From: an uncultured Desulfomonile sp.
GTDB taxonomy: Bacteria; Desulfobacterota; Desulfomonilia; Desulfomonilales; Desulfomonilaceae
Assembly: GCA_937915285.1 (NCBI GenBank)
Contig: CALDNG010000185.1
Location: forward strand, 1 to 6,256
DNA length: 6,256 bases
Direction of reading: 5' to 3'
Positions 1 through 5,175 of the stretch are shown here, piece by piece (the stretch's first letter is position 1; each line of letters starts with the position of its first letter). Position numbers and translations under genes: made by a program. The notes under the pieces are model-generated. The model did not search any database. It was not told where the DNA came from and worked only from the letters and a program-made list of their open reading frames with translations.

Positions 1-537
1 GCTGCGCTTGACAAAAGATACGCAAATTTTGTGCTGATCCCGGAAGCCGATTTTGAAATGGAAGGTCCAACAGGGTTTCTCACGGTGCTTCAAAAAAGAA
101 TTGAGGAGAAAAAGCATGCGGTCATTGTGGTGGCTGAGGGAGCAGGGCAAAAGTATTGTGGCATAGAGGGTTCCGATCCTTCTGGCAACAAAAGGCTTGG
201 AGACATAGGCGTCTATCTGAAGGACCGCATCACAGCTTATTTCAAGGAGAAGGATATAGAGGTCAATCTGAAATACATTGATCCCAGCTACACGATACGC
301 TCAGTGCCTGCCACGTCCGATGATTCCGTTTTTTGCGGATTCCTCGGCCAGAACGCTGTCCATGTTGCAATGGCCGGCAAGACCGACGCTATGGTCGGAA
401 TATGGAACGAACAATTTGTCTGTGTCCCTTTTGAAATTGTTACGACCGGGCGCAAGAAGGTTGATCTCAACGGAGAACTCTGGAGCAGTGTGCGTGAGGC
501 TACCGGTCAGCCGCTGTTCAAAAATTCAGAAGGGTAG
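1..537 (+). CDS. pfkA: ATP-dependent 6-phosphofructokinase, C-terminal part (5' end outside window)
   Basis: This enzyme phosphorylates fructose 6-phosphate to fructose 1,6-bisphosphate in cytoplasmic glycolysis. The reading frame is open from base 1, with no start codon needed, so the gene enters from the left and 178 codons are present. Visible family motifs are IPEADFEMEG (nt 37-66), VVAEGAGQ (nt 127-150), DPSGNKRLGDIG in the middle, YIDPSYTIRS (nt 274-303) and AVHVAMAGKTD (nt 355-387), then a conserved end of the type LWSSVREATGQPLF. The DPSYxIR and AVHxAMAGKT blocks are typical of the long plant/Treponema TP0108-type PFK subfamily of about 430-460 residues, so roughly 250-280 N-terminal residues lie outside, including the nucleotide-binding glycine motif that separates ATP from pyrophosphate users. 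Phosphoryl-donor choice is therefore inferred from the subfamily, not seen. The stop is TAG at 535-537. It is not obviously linked in function to the next genes. Confidence 0.9.
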   Translation, partial: AALDKRYANFVLIPEADFEMEGPTGFLTVLQKRIEEKKHAVIVVAEGAGQKYCGIEGSDPSGNKRLGDIGVYLKDRITAYFKEKDIEVNLKYIDPSYTIRSVPATSDDSVFCGFLGQNAVHVAMAGKTDAMVGIWNEQFVCVPFEIVTTGRKKVDLNGELWSSVREATGQPLFKNSEG

Positions 538-581
538 TAAGTCCCTAATTTGCCGTTGGGACCGCTCAGGTCCGGATTTAG

Positions 582-606
582 GATCCCACCCCACTGGGCT
601 GGGATC
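582..606 (+). terminator. Hairpin after the phosphofructokinase gene, weak terminator candidate
   Basis: GATCCCA (582-588) pairs perfectly with TGGGATC (600-606). Inside it CCC (590-592) can pair with GGG (596-598) around ACT after one C-C mismatch. It lies 45 nt after the pfk stop and just before a promoter, where a terminator is expected. There is no T-run after the stem, so it is either a factor-independent terminator of poor quality or a 3'-end-stabilising hairpin. Confidence 0.4.
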
Positions 607-624
607 ATCTGCCCGTCTAATATA

Positions 625-653
625 TTGTCATTTTCAGCTTAGTTTGATAAACT
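625..653 (+). promoter_or_regulatory. Sigma-70-like promoter with extended -10, upstream of the gene at 787
   Basis: The -35 element TTGTCA (625-630, 5 of 6 to consensus) is followed by a 17-bp spacer and the -10 element TAAACT (648-653, 4 of 6), with the extended -10 dinucleotide TG at 645-646. Transcription would start near 660 and give a leader of about 125 nt before the ATG at 787. A second -10-like TATACT lies at 755-760 but has no acceptable -35. Confidence 0.5.
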
Positions 654-659
654 AGGTTG
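635..659 (+). promoter_or_regulatory. Dyad overlapping the -10 element
   Basis: Bases 635-645 and 649-659 are inverted repeats around GAT; the core AGTTT-GAT-AAACT is perfect and the full 11-bp arm pairs as RNA with two G-U pairs. It covers the extended -10 of the promoter at 625-653, a position where a repressor would act. Because it straddles the predicted start site, a DNA operator is more likely than an RNA hairpin. This is inference only. Confidence 0.35.
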
Positions 660-674
660 CGGGAATGTTGGGGA

Positions 675-691
675 GAGGGTATATAACCCTT
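675..691 (+). other. Small leader hairpin before the gene at 787
   Basis: GAGGGT (675-680) pairs with ACCCTT (686-691), one pair being G-U, around the loop ATATA. It would sit about 15 nt into the predicted leader. A T-run follows at 720-725 but is too far away to make this an intrinsic terminator. The rest of the 538-786 interval holds no open reading frame that looks like a gene. Confidence 0.25.
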
Positions 692-786
692 CAGATCATG
701 TGTTGGAACCCCAGGGAACTTTTTTGTTTTAACGGTGTCCAATGCTGGAAAGGGTATACTTTCTTTTACAATTTAGGAGGTATGAA

Positions 787-1113
787 ATGTTTAGGAAGTC
801 GCTTCTTACTTTGGCGGCAGTGGCTTTGATGGCCGCGATTATTGCACCAGCCACCGCAGACGCGTTCTTTGTAGCAACCGCCAAAAACTTCCGCGGAGCC
901 TTATACCAGGGAGTGGGACCCACTCCGGGACATGCTTCGGAAATGGCTATCGTGAAGTGCTCGCAGGATTCGTTCGCGCCCAGGAGTTGCCGTGTAGTAG
1001 GCGTCCGTATGGAATGTCCTCCGCCGGTTTGCGCTCCGAGGAAAACCTACAAGAAGACCAGCTATAAGACCTCGGCGCCGGCCTCTTATTCCATGGGCAG
1101 ACCCATGCAATAG
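787..1113 (+). CDS. Small secreted cysteine-containing protein, possibly DUF4189-like
   Basis: A 108-aa exported protein of unknown function. The ATG at 787 is chosen because a perfect AGGAGG (775-780) lies 6 nt upstream and because a classic Sec signal peptide starts there: FRK, a hydrophobic stretch at residues 5-20, and an ADA cleavage site after residue 26. An in-frame ATG at 742 would put a non-signal-like extension in front. The mature 82 residues have four cysteines (58, 68, 77, 82). The pattern AxxxAIVKC...SCRVVGVRMEC loosely resembles the small secreted DUF4189 domain (alanine-rich helix, Cys, then CRVV and a last Cys); that likeness is from memory and weak. After this come CPPPVCAP (77-84) and a Lys/Tyr/Ser-rich tail ending SMGRPMQ. 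Both the CPPxC motif and the MG-RPM ending recur in the protein coded at 3453-3998. It probably heads a unit with the gene at 1184. Confidence 0.85.
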   Translation: MFRKSLLTLAAVALMAAIIAPATADAFFVATAKNFRGALYQGVGPTPGHASEMAIVKCSQDSFAPRSCRVVGVRMECPPPVCAPRKTYKKTSYKTSAPASYSMGRPMQ

Positions 1114-1142
1114 TTGATGTAATTCTTAAACCGTTCTCAGCG

Positions 1143-1163
1143 CCCCAGCCATTTAGGCTGGGG
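1143..1163 (+). terminator. GC-rich hairpin between two genes (attenuator or poor terminator)
   Basis: CCCCAGCC (1143-1150) and GGCTGGGG (1156-1163) form a perfect 8-bp stem around the loop ATTTA; CTCA (1136-1139) and TGAG (1168-1171) could extend it across an internal loop. No T-run follows, so full intrinsic termination is unlikely. It begins 29 nt after the stop of the secreted-protein gene and ends 20 nt before the next ATG. It could lower downstream expression or protect the upstream message. Confidence 0.4.
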
Positions 1164-1183
1164 TGAATGAGCAGATTCCTGCC

Positions 1184-1771
1184 ATGAACAAACCGATGAA
1201 ATGGGCCCTGATCCTGGTGGCTCTTGCCTTGGCGGGTTACGGAGCATTCAGACTCGTTTCGGATAGATTGGACTATTCGGATGGAAAGAAGGCTGTCGAA
1301 ACCGCTCACCCCTTTGTACAGGGCGCGTCAAGCGCTGCTGGCGAAAAAATCAAGGAAACCCTGAAAAATACACCCGACGCCAAATTGGAAGAAGACTCTG
1401 AGCTTCTATCCAGAAAGCTCTATCCAGTAGTAAAAGGCGCAGTCAAGGGGCAGTTGGATGCTGTACTAAATGATCCGAACCGATCCGAGGTACCTGAAAA
1501 GATGGTTCAGACCGGCAAGGAACTTGTAGAAAATGTTGTAAAGCCTTTTGCTGAGGGGATGGCTCAAGGGTCTTCCAAAGTGTTGGAAGACGTCGACAAG
1601 GGACTGGGGGAGATCAGGAAGTTCAAGGAGAAGAACAAGGATATATTTCAGGACCTTCAATCCGGTATCAATGCCCTGCGTCAACAGCTTGACCGAGGAA
1701 CTGGGAATCCCGCTGAACAACCCCTTGAAAAAAGTGATGATCGGTCAGCGCCAGGTACCCCTCCACGGTAA
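1184..1771 (+). CDS. Membrane-anchored helical protein of unknown function
   Basis: I do not recognise this 195-aa protein. It starts MNKPMK, followed by one hydrophobic segment at about residues 7-25 (WALILVALALAGYGAFRLV) without a clear signal-peptidase site, so a single N-terminal anchor with the remainder in the periplasm is likely. The remainder is highly charged and Lys/Glu/Ala-rich, predicted helical. It lacks cysteine. Stretches such as 115-175 (including GKELVENVVKPFAEGM and DVDKGLGEIRKFKEKNK) look amphipathic or coiled-coil-like. The C-terminal 20 residues are polar and proline-rich. The start is uncertain: the GTG at 1163 is also in frame but is the last base pair of the 1143-1163 hairpin stem, and neither start has a good Shine-Dalgarno sequence. 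No promoter was seen in the 70-nt gap, so co-transcription with the gene at 787 is likely. Confidence 0.75.
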   Translation: MNKPMKWALILVALALAGYGAFRLVSDRLDYSDGKKAVETAHPFVQGASSAAGEKIKETLKNTPDAKLEEDSELLSRKLYPVVKGAVKGQLDAVLNDPNRSEVPEKMVQTGKELVENVVKPFAEGMAQGSSKVLEDVDKGLGEIRKFKEKNKDIFQDLQSGINALRQQLDRGTGNPAEQPLEKSDDRSAPGTPPR

Positions 1772-1828
1772 CCAACAGCCGCAAAGCACACCTCTTGCCA
1801 AAACAGGTTGATCTTTGTCTTCGTATGC

Positions 1829-1857
1829 TTTACACATGATCAACACTGAAATAGGAT
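1829..1857 (+). promoter_or_regulatory. Sigma-70-like promoter for the binding-protein gene
   Basis: TTTACA (1829-1834, 5 of 6) and TAGGAT (1852-1857, 4 of 6) are separated by exactly 17 bp. The predicted start near 1864 would leave a leader of about 150 nt before the ATG at 2015. It is the best pair in the gap after the stop at 1771. Confidence 0.4.
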
Positions 1858-2014
1858 TCAGTAGGCGGGGTATAACGCTTCGAGCCAGGGGAAACTCAGC
1901 AGACTTAACTTGTCCTGGCCTCATAAAACGAATCTATTCTTTAGACAAGATAAACCCATGAAATTAAATGTATACACGCTATGGTACGACCGTTTTGCAG
2001 GGCGGACTCATCCG

Positions 2015-3283
2015 ATGGATTTGACTCGAGCAAAACTAATGGCTTCTGTCCGAGTGGCGATTCTGCTTTTTTCAGTTCTGACCGTCTATTGTTTTGGAGT
2101 TTTTGTTGATAACTGTTGGGCTGAGAGCCAGACTCAGCCGGTAGTGGGTTTCATGATCCCCAAAAAGGATCCATCTGCCAGGGAGAAATCGCTGGTGGTA
2201 GGCTTTGAGCTTTATTTCAGGGAAAAAGGGCTGGACCCGGCAAAATTCCTTGCGACACAGGAGTACGGGACATCAGAGGAAGAATTACTGGAAGCCCTTG
2301 CTGAACTGATGAAGTCGAAGGATGTAAGGGTAATAGTCACTCCAGTCAGACTGGATTTTGCTGAACAGGTAGTTACCGGAACGGCATCTGCCGAATCTCT
2401 TATCTTTGTCACAAACCCTGCCGTTAGATTTGTTTCCGGAGAGATGTGCAGACCCAACGTGTTCAGGGTTTGTCCCAACACTTATGTCTCATCTCAACCG
2501 CTTGCACGATGGGCCTTTCAAAATATTGGAAGAAAGATTTTTATAGTGAACGAGGGGACAGAAATTGCCAGTGAGCAGGCGGATTTCTTTGCGCTGGGTA
2601 GCGAAAAAATAGGTTCATCATTTGGCGACAGATTCGTTGTGATGCCTGATTTCACGAAATATGAAAAAATTTTCGAAAAACTGGAAGATGTCAGGCCCGC
2701 TTTTGTATTTGCCGCAATGTCTCCAAATATTTCGGCCAGTTTTGTGGAAGCTTACTGCGCCAAGGGTTTGGATAAGAAGTACCCGCTTATTGGTGTGGAA
2801 AGCCTGACAGCTTATCCGGACCCAGTGAGCAAGCTAAAAAACTCGGGTTTGGGGATAAGAACCCTTTGTTCCCTCGTCGACCCTGTGGGCCTTTTCAAGG
2901 CAGCATCTTTCGGCGAACTGACAAGTCCAGACCTGGATATGGTTGCTCAAGGGTATGATATCGCAGCTGTCTTTTATTCATGTCTCAATGCGGGTTGTTT
3001 TGCCGAGTCTTCTATTGAAAAGGCCAGTCAATTCGCTTCAAAACTGACCCTGGAAGGTCCGAGGGGCAACATACAGTTTGACGCAAACCGTGAGGCCGTT
3101 CTTGCAATGAGAGTCAGTCACTGGGAAAAAGGCCCTGACGGAAGCTTGCTGCGGGTAGTTGACGAACAACTCGAGCCTTCTCGATCTATAGACTTTGGTT
3201 GTGGATTGGTGGGGTTTCCTGACAGGCCTGAGGCAGCAAGCCAGGACGTCAATCAGGGCCTTTGGGAAGAGCATCAACAATAA
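2015..3283 (+). CDS. Periplasmic substrate-binding protein, branched-chain amino-acid/amide (type I) family
   Basis: A 422-aa solute receptor of the Leu/Ile/Val-binding (Peripla_BP_6) fold, expected to bind a small ligand in the periplasm for an ABC importer. The ATG at 2015 is preferred: GGCGGA (2001-2006) lies 8 nt upstream and the following residues form a signal peptide (charged n-region to R13, hydrophobic 14-31, cleavage after CWA at 36). TTG 1910, ATG 1958 and ATG 2039 are also in frame. The mature part opens with the family-like VVGFMIP strand; then come PNVFRVCPNTYVSSQPLARW, a DFTKYEKIFEKL...PAFVFAAMSPN lobe-2 segment, GYDIAAVFYSC, and the closing LEGPRGNIQFD at about 346-356 followed by an AMRVSHWEKGPDG strand, all typical. 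The usual N-terminal 'INAAGGINGR' block is missing or degenerate, so ligand type cannot be told. No permease or ATPase gene is adjacent, so it is an orphan here. Confidence 0.85.
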   Translation: MDLTRAKLMASVRVAILLFSVLTVYCFGVFVDNCWAESQTQPVVGFMIPKKDPSAREKSLVVGFELYFREKGLDPAKFLATQEYGTSEEELLEALAELMKSKDVRVIVTPVRLDFAEQVVTGTASAESLIFVTNPAVRFVSGEMCRPNVFRVCPNTYVSSQPLARWAFQNIGRKIFIVNEGTEIASEQADFFALGSEKIGSSFGDRFVVMPDFTKYEKIFEKLEDVRPAFVFAAMSPNISASFVEAYCAKGLDKKYPLIGVESLTAYPDPVSKLKNSGLGIRTLCSLVDPVGLFKAASFGELTSPDLDMVAQGYDIAAVFYSCLNAGCFAESSIEKASQFASKLTLEGPRGNIQFDANREAVLAMRVSHWEKGPDGSLLRVVDEQLEPSRSIDFGCGLVGFPDRPEAASQDVNQGLWEEHQQ

Positions 3284-3334
3284 AAATAGGAAAAACGACA
3301 GATTAATAAAAAAAGCTGTTTTGTAATTTAACGA

Positions 3335-3364
3335 TTGACAACTATGAGTGTTTTCTGATACCGT
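3335..3364 (+). promoter_or_regulatory. Promoter with perfect -35 for the Cys/Pro-rich protein gene
   Basis: A perfect TTGACA (3335-3340) is followed after 18 bp by TACCGT (3359-3364), a weak -10 helped by an extended TG at 3356-3357. The TGATA that spans the extended -10 is shared with the promoter at 625-653. Transcription would start near 3371, leaving a leader of about 80 nt. No convincing terminator was found between the stop at 3283 and this site, so read-through from the previous gene is possible. Confidence 0.45.
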
Positions 3365-3397
3365 GATTTCAAAAAGTTTTTTGTAGAGGGAAATTTT

Positions 3398-3432
3398 GTT
3401 TCTCTAGGGGGTAAAGGGAGACCTTGAGAAAC
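3398..3432 (+). other. Leader hairpin upstream of the Cys/Pro-rich protein gene
   Basis: GTTTCTC (3398-3404) and GAGAAAC (3426-3432) form a perfect 7-bp stem. The 21-nt purine-rich loop can fold further, GGGT (3409-3412) with ACCT (3421-3424), exposing AAAGGGAG. The stem ends 8 nt before the Shine-Dalgarno AAGGAG (3441-3446). A role in message stability or translation is possible but untested. Confidence 0.3.
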
Positions 3433-3452
3433 TTGTATGGAAGGAGTAGTGT

Positions 3453-3998
3453 ATGAAAGCGAGACTACTGGTAAGCGTTTTGGTGGTCGGTTTGTTTGTG
3501 GTGACCATCGCAGCGCCGACTTTCGCTGGAGGCCCGATTTGCAGGCCGCCGATGTGCGCGCCGCCTCCAATGTGCGGTCCTCAGCCCATGTGCGGTCCAC
3601 CGCCTTGTCCACCACCATCTTGTGAGCCTGGCCCCCTAACCAAAATATTTTCCGGAGCATTCAATATCGTAACAGGTGTCATCGGTTTACCTTTCAAGGT
3701 CGTTGACAAGCTGATTGACTGCTTCGACTGTTCGCCGCCTGCTTGTGGTCCCAGAATGGCCTGTGGTCCGGCTGCGGTAGTGCCTCCCGTTGTGTGCGCT
3801 CCGATAATCAAGTGCGCTCCACCTGTGTGCGGTCCTATGCCTCCGGCTTACGGAATGGGATATCGCCCGATGCCTTCCAAGTCCATGGGTTATGGCCAGG
3901 GAGCCCCAGTGCGCATGTCTCCGATGTCCCGGACTGATAAGGCCTCTGATAACCTGCTTGCCGCTCCAAATGACGGCGTGTTCGGGAGTGTCTGGTAA
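3453..3998 (+). CDS. Secreted cysteine- and proline-rich protein of unknown function
   Basis: A 181-aa exported protein. The ATG at 3453 has AAGGAG (3441-3446) 6 nt upstream and starts a clear Sec signal peptide: MKAR, hydrophobic 5-21, cleavage after TFA at residue 25. The mature protein has 13 cysteines. Six are in an N-terminal Pro-rich array (C30, 35, 41, 47, 52, 57) spaced 5 or 6 residues, as in PPMCAPPPMCGPQPMCGP. Next is a cysteine-free, partly hydrophobic segment (62-89) that could be an amphipathic helix touching a membrane. A second array follows (C90, 93, 98, 104, 115, 121, 126), then a Gly/Met/Tyr/Pro-rich tail (YGMGYRPMPSK, 133-143). Such cysteines could form disulphides in the periplasm or bind metal; the sequence alone does not decide. 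CPPxC and MG-RPM relate it to the protein at 787-1113. I do not recognise a named family. It is transcribed alone and ends 32 nt before a strong terminator. Confidence 0.85.
   Translation: MKARLLVSVLVVGLFVVTIAAPTFAGGPICRPPMCAPPPMCGPQPMCGPPPCPPPSCEPGPLTKIFSGAFNIVTGVIGLPFKVVDKLIDCFDCSPPACGPRMACGPAAVVPPVVCAPIIKCAPPVCGPMPPAYGMGYRPMPSKSMGYGQGAPVRMSPMSRTDKASDNLLAAPNDGVFGSVW
3552..3605 (+). repeat. Three imperfect 18-bp tandem repeats inside the Cys/Pro-rich gene
   Basis: Units at 3552-3569, 3570-3587 and 3588-3605 each start ATGTGCG and encode a hexapeptide of the form M-C-[AG]-P-[PQ]-P. The sequence repeats at DNA level, suggesting growth of the array by duplication or slippage, with third-position changes since. 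Confidence 0.7.
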
Positions 3999-4030
3999 CT
4001 CTTAATTCTGGAAAAGAAAAATATACAGTG

Positions 4031-4060
4031 AAAAAAGGGATCGGCTTGATCCCTTTTTTT
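4031..4060. terminator. Strong bidirectional intrinsic terminator
   Basis: AAAAAAGGGATC (4031-4042) pairs with GATCCCTTTTTT (4048-4059) around the loop GGCTT. The T-run at 4054-4060 serves the plus-strand gene ending at 3998, and the A-run at 4031-4036 serves as the U-tract for the minus-strand gene ending at 4083. This fits the convergent arrangement. Confidence 0.93.
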
Positions 4061-4082
4061 GTTGGTGAATGCATATCGGTCT

Positions 4083-4937
4083 CTAATCCCAGCGCTTGAA
4101 ACGAAATATCCTGTCCTTTGCATAATTTATTTGTTTCATTTTTTCCTCATTCCCGCCGGTTCCGCTGGACGCGTCAGGATGATACAATCTTGCCAAGCGC
4201 TTCCATGATTTTAGGGCCTCCTCTTTGGTGGACTCGGGTGTTATCTCCAGGATCAGGTAGTATTTTCTGATACTGTATTCGAATGAATTTATTGAAGAAG
4301 CCTTGTGCCGCTGTTCGAATTCTGGAGGGATCCTTCCCTCGGCCTCCCTTTTTCTCAGTTGATCCTTCCATTTCAACCAGGCCCTGGCTGCGACTATCAC
4401 TCTCAGCAGATCAAGTCGATTATCGAATTCTTTCTGGGTTATAGGACTAATACGCCTCAAAGTCTGAAAGAGTTCTTCCACCGTGTGCAGAGGTAATTGG
4501 GTGAGGCTCCAGGGTTTCGGGTCGCAGGGACCGATAAGGTAGGAAAGCCTTCTCTTGAAGGCCGTCAACTCCAGACTCTCCGCATCAGAGTGATGGTAAC
4601 AACGACCGTCGGGAAAGGCGGGCTTTTCACAGCACTGTCGGAATCCTCCCCGATCGAGCCCAAGCCACTCCAGTCCCAGGCATTTATCCGGGTCTGTTTC
4701 AACAATCCAAACCCCATTAACCGGATCACATTTCACACAACTACCATTAAGATTTCGTTCGATATGTCTCAACGCGCGATTCAGTCTGTAATCTGAAAGG
4801 CTAAACCGATCTGAAATCAGATTCTTGAGCGAACCGGGATTTTCCAGAATGAACCGTAATAGCATTTCTTCGAGATTCATATTTACCAACCGGGGAGAAT
4901 TCTCAATCCAGACGCTGTCAATCGGGGTCGTATTCAA
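4083..4937 (-). CDS. J-domain (DnaJ-like) protein with N-terminal winged-helix-like and Cys/His region
   Basis: A 284-aa cytoplasmic protein. The C-terminal 60 residues (225-284) are a J domain: YYLILEITPESTKEEALKSWKRLARLYHPD, with the essential HPD at 253-255, then a shortened helix III region (KMKQINYAKDRI). J domains stimulate the ATPase of an Hsp70 such as DnaK. There is no Gly/Phe region or DnaJ zinc finger, so this is a class III J protein with its J domain at the end. Residues 22-80 (LRFILENPGSLKNLI...YRLNRALRHIE...GVWIV) look like a winged helix. Residues 86-116 hold C86, C102, C103, C113, H115 and H116 in a C-x15-C-x10-C-x-H arrangement that could bind zinc. The start is uncertain: TTG 4937 follows AAGG, preceded by an in-frame stop, while ATG 4880 gives 265 residues with a poor ribosome site. 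It is downstream of the outer-membrane gene but separated by a terminator. Confidence 0.85.
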   Translation of the reverse strand: MNTTPIDSVWIENSPRLVNMNLEEMLLRFILENPGSLKNLISDRFSLSDYRLNRALRHIERNLNGSCVKCDPVNGVWIVETDPDKCLGLEWLGLDRGGFRQCCEKPAFPDGRCYHHSDAESLELTAFKRRLSYLIGPCDPKPWSLTQLPLHTVEELFQTLRRISPITQKEFDNRLDLLRVIVAARAWLKWKDQLRKREAEGRIPPEFEQRHKASSINSFEYSIRKYYLILEITPESTKEEALKSWKRLARLYHPDASSGTGGNEEKMKQINYAKDRIFRFKRWD

Positions 4938-4951
4938 GGCCCTTACTTAGC

Positions 4952-4967
4952 ATCATCATTTGATGAT
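4952..4967 (-). promoter_or_regulatory. ATCATC-GATGAT dyad upstream of the J-domain gene
   Basis: ATCATC (4952-4957) and GATGAT (4962-4967) are perfect inverted repeats around ATTT, 15 bp before the TTG start. On the minus strand it directly follows a -35-like TTGAAA (complement of 4971-4976), so it would fall in a promoter spacer, although no good -10 follows. It may be an operator or a short leader hairpin. Confidence 0.25.
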
Positions 4968-5033
4968 CATTTTCAAGTCTTTTGCAGTTTTTTTTGATGG
5001 GGTTGTGACGAATGGGATCTGTTGAGATGGGAG

Positions 5034-5093
5034 AAAAAAAGCCCGACCGTTTATTTGAGCTGGGAGGGAGGCGACTCAAGGACAGTCGGGCTT
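5034..5093 (-). terminator. Intrinsic terminator of the outer-membrane protein gene, with a C-rich loop
   Basis: Reading the minus strand, AAGCCCGAC and GTCGGGCTT (5085-5093 with 5039-5047) form a perfect 9-bp outer stem, followed by a run of seven T (5040-5034). Inside, CTTGAG (5080-5075) pairs with CTCAAA (5059-5054), with one G-U pair. The 15-nt apical loop (5074-5060) carries CCTCCCTCCCA, an anti-Shine-Dalgarno-like tract matching the gene's own ribosome site. Confidence 0.88.
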
Positions 5094-5133
5094 AATTGCA
5101 TTTTTCCTTGAAGCGCCTTGAGAAATCTTTTAC

Positions 5134-5162
5134 TGCAGCGGTCCCTCCGCAGCGCCGCTGCA
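5134..5162 (-). other. 3'-UTR hairpin after the outer-membrane protein gene
   Basis: TGCAGCG and CGCTGCA (5156-5162 with 5134-5140) form a perfect 7-bp stem, extendable by one G-C and one G-U pair. On the minus strand its loop carries GGAGGG, and GGAGGGA (5148-5142) complements TCCCTCC in the terminator loop. An alternative fold GCGG/CCGC within it competes. The stem begins 14 nt after the stop codon. Confidence 0.45.
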
Positions 5163-5175
5163 TCTCAATTCAATT

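Noticed and set aside
278..655. 125-codon frame overlapping the end of the phosphofructokinase gene
   Set aside because: It is a shifted-frame shadow of a strongly conserved enzyme and runs on through the hairpin and promoter region.
1548..1811. 87-codon frame inside and beyond the anchored-protein gene
   Set aside because: It is out of frame with the longer gene and lacks a start signal or protein-like composition.
1807..1844. Inverted repeat GTTGATC ... GATCAAC
   Set aside because: A 7-bp arm with a 24-nt loop and no extension is close to what chance gives in AT-rich intergenic DNA, and no regulator is implied.
3284..3334. Possible terminator after the binding-protein gene
   Set aside because: Only ACAG/CTGT-type 4-bp pairing with A-rich spacers is found, which is too weak to support a terminator.
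4497..4796. Plus-strand 99-codon frame opposite the J-domain gene
   Set aside because: It is antisense to a gene with a clear J domain, has no ribosome site and reads as low-quality protein.
4895..4904. Palindrome GAGAATTCTC near the start of the J-domain gene
   Set aside because: It is probably within coding sequence and is a single isolated 10-bp palindrome, with no other signal around it.
5060..5074. GGA-containing loop on the plus strand as a CsrA-sponge RNA
   Set aside because: No plus-strand promoter or gene feeds this hairpin, and the T-run for termination is on the minus strand, so the loop is transcribed as its C-rich complement.
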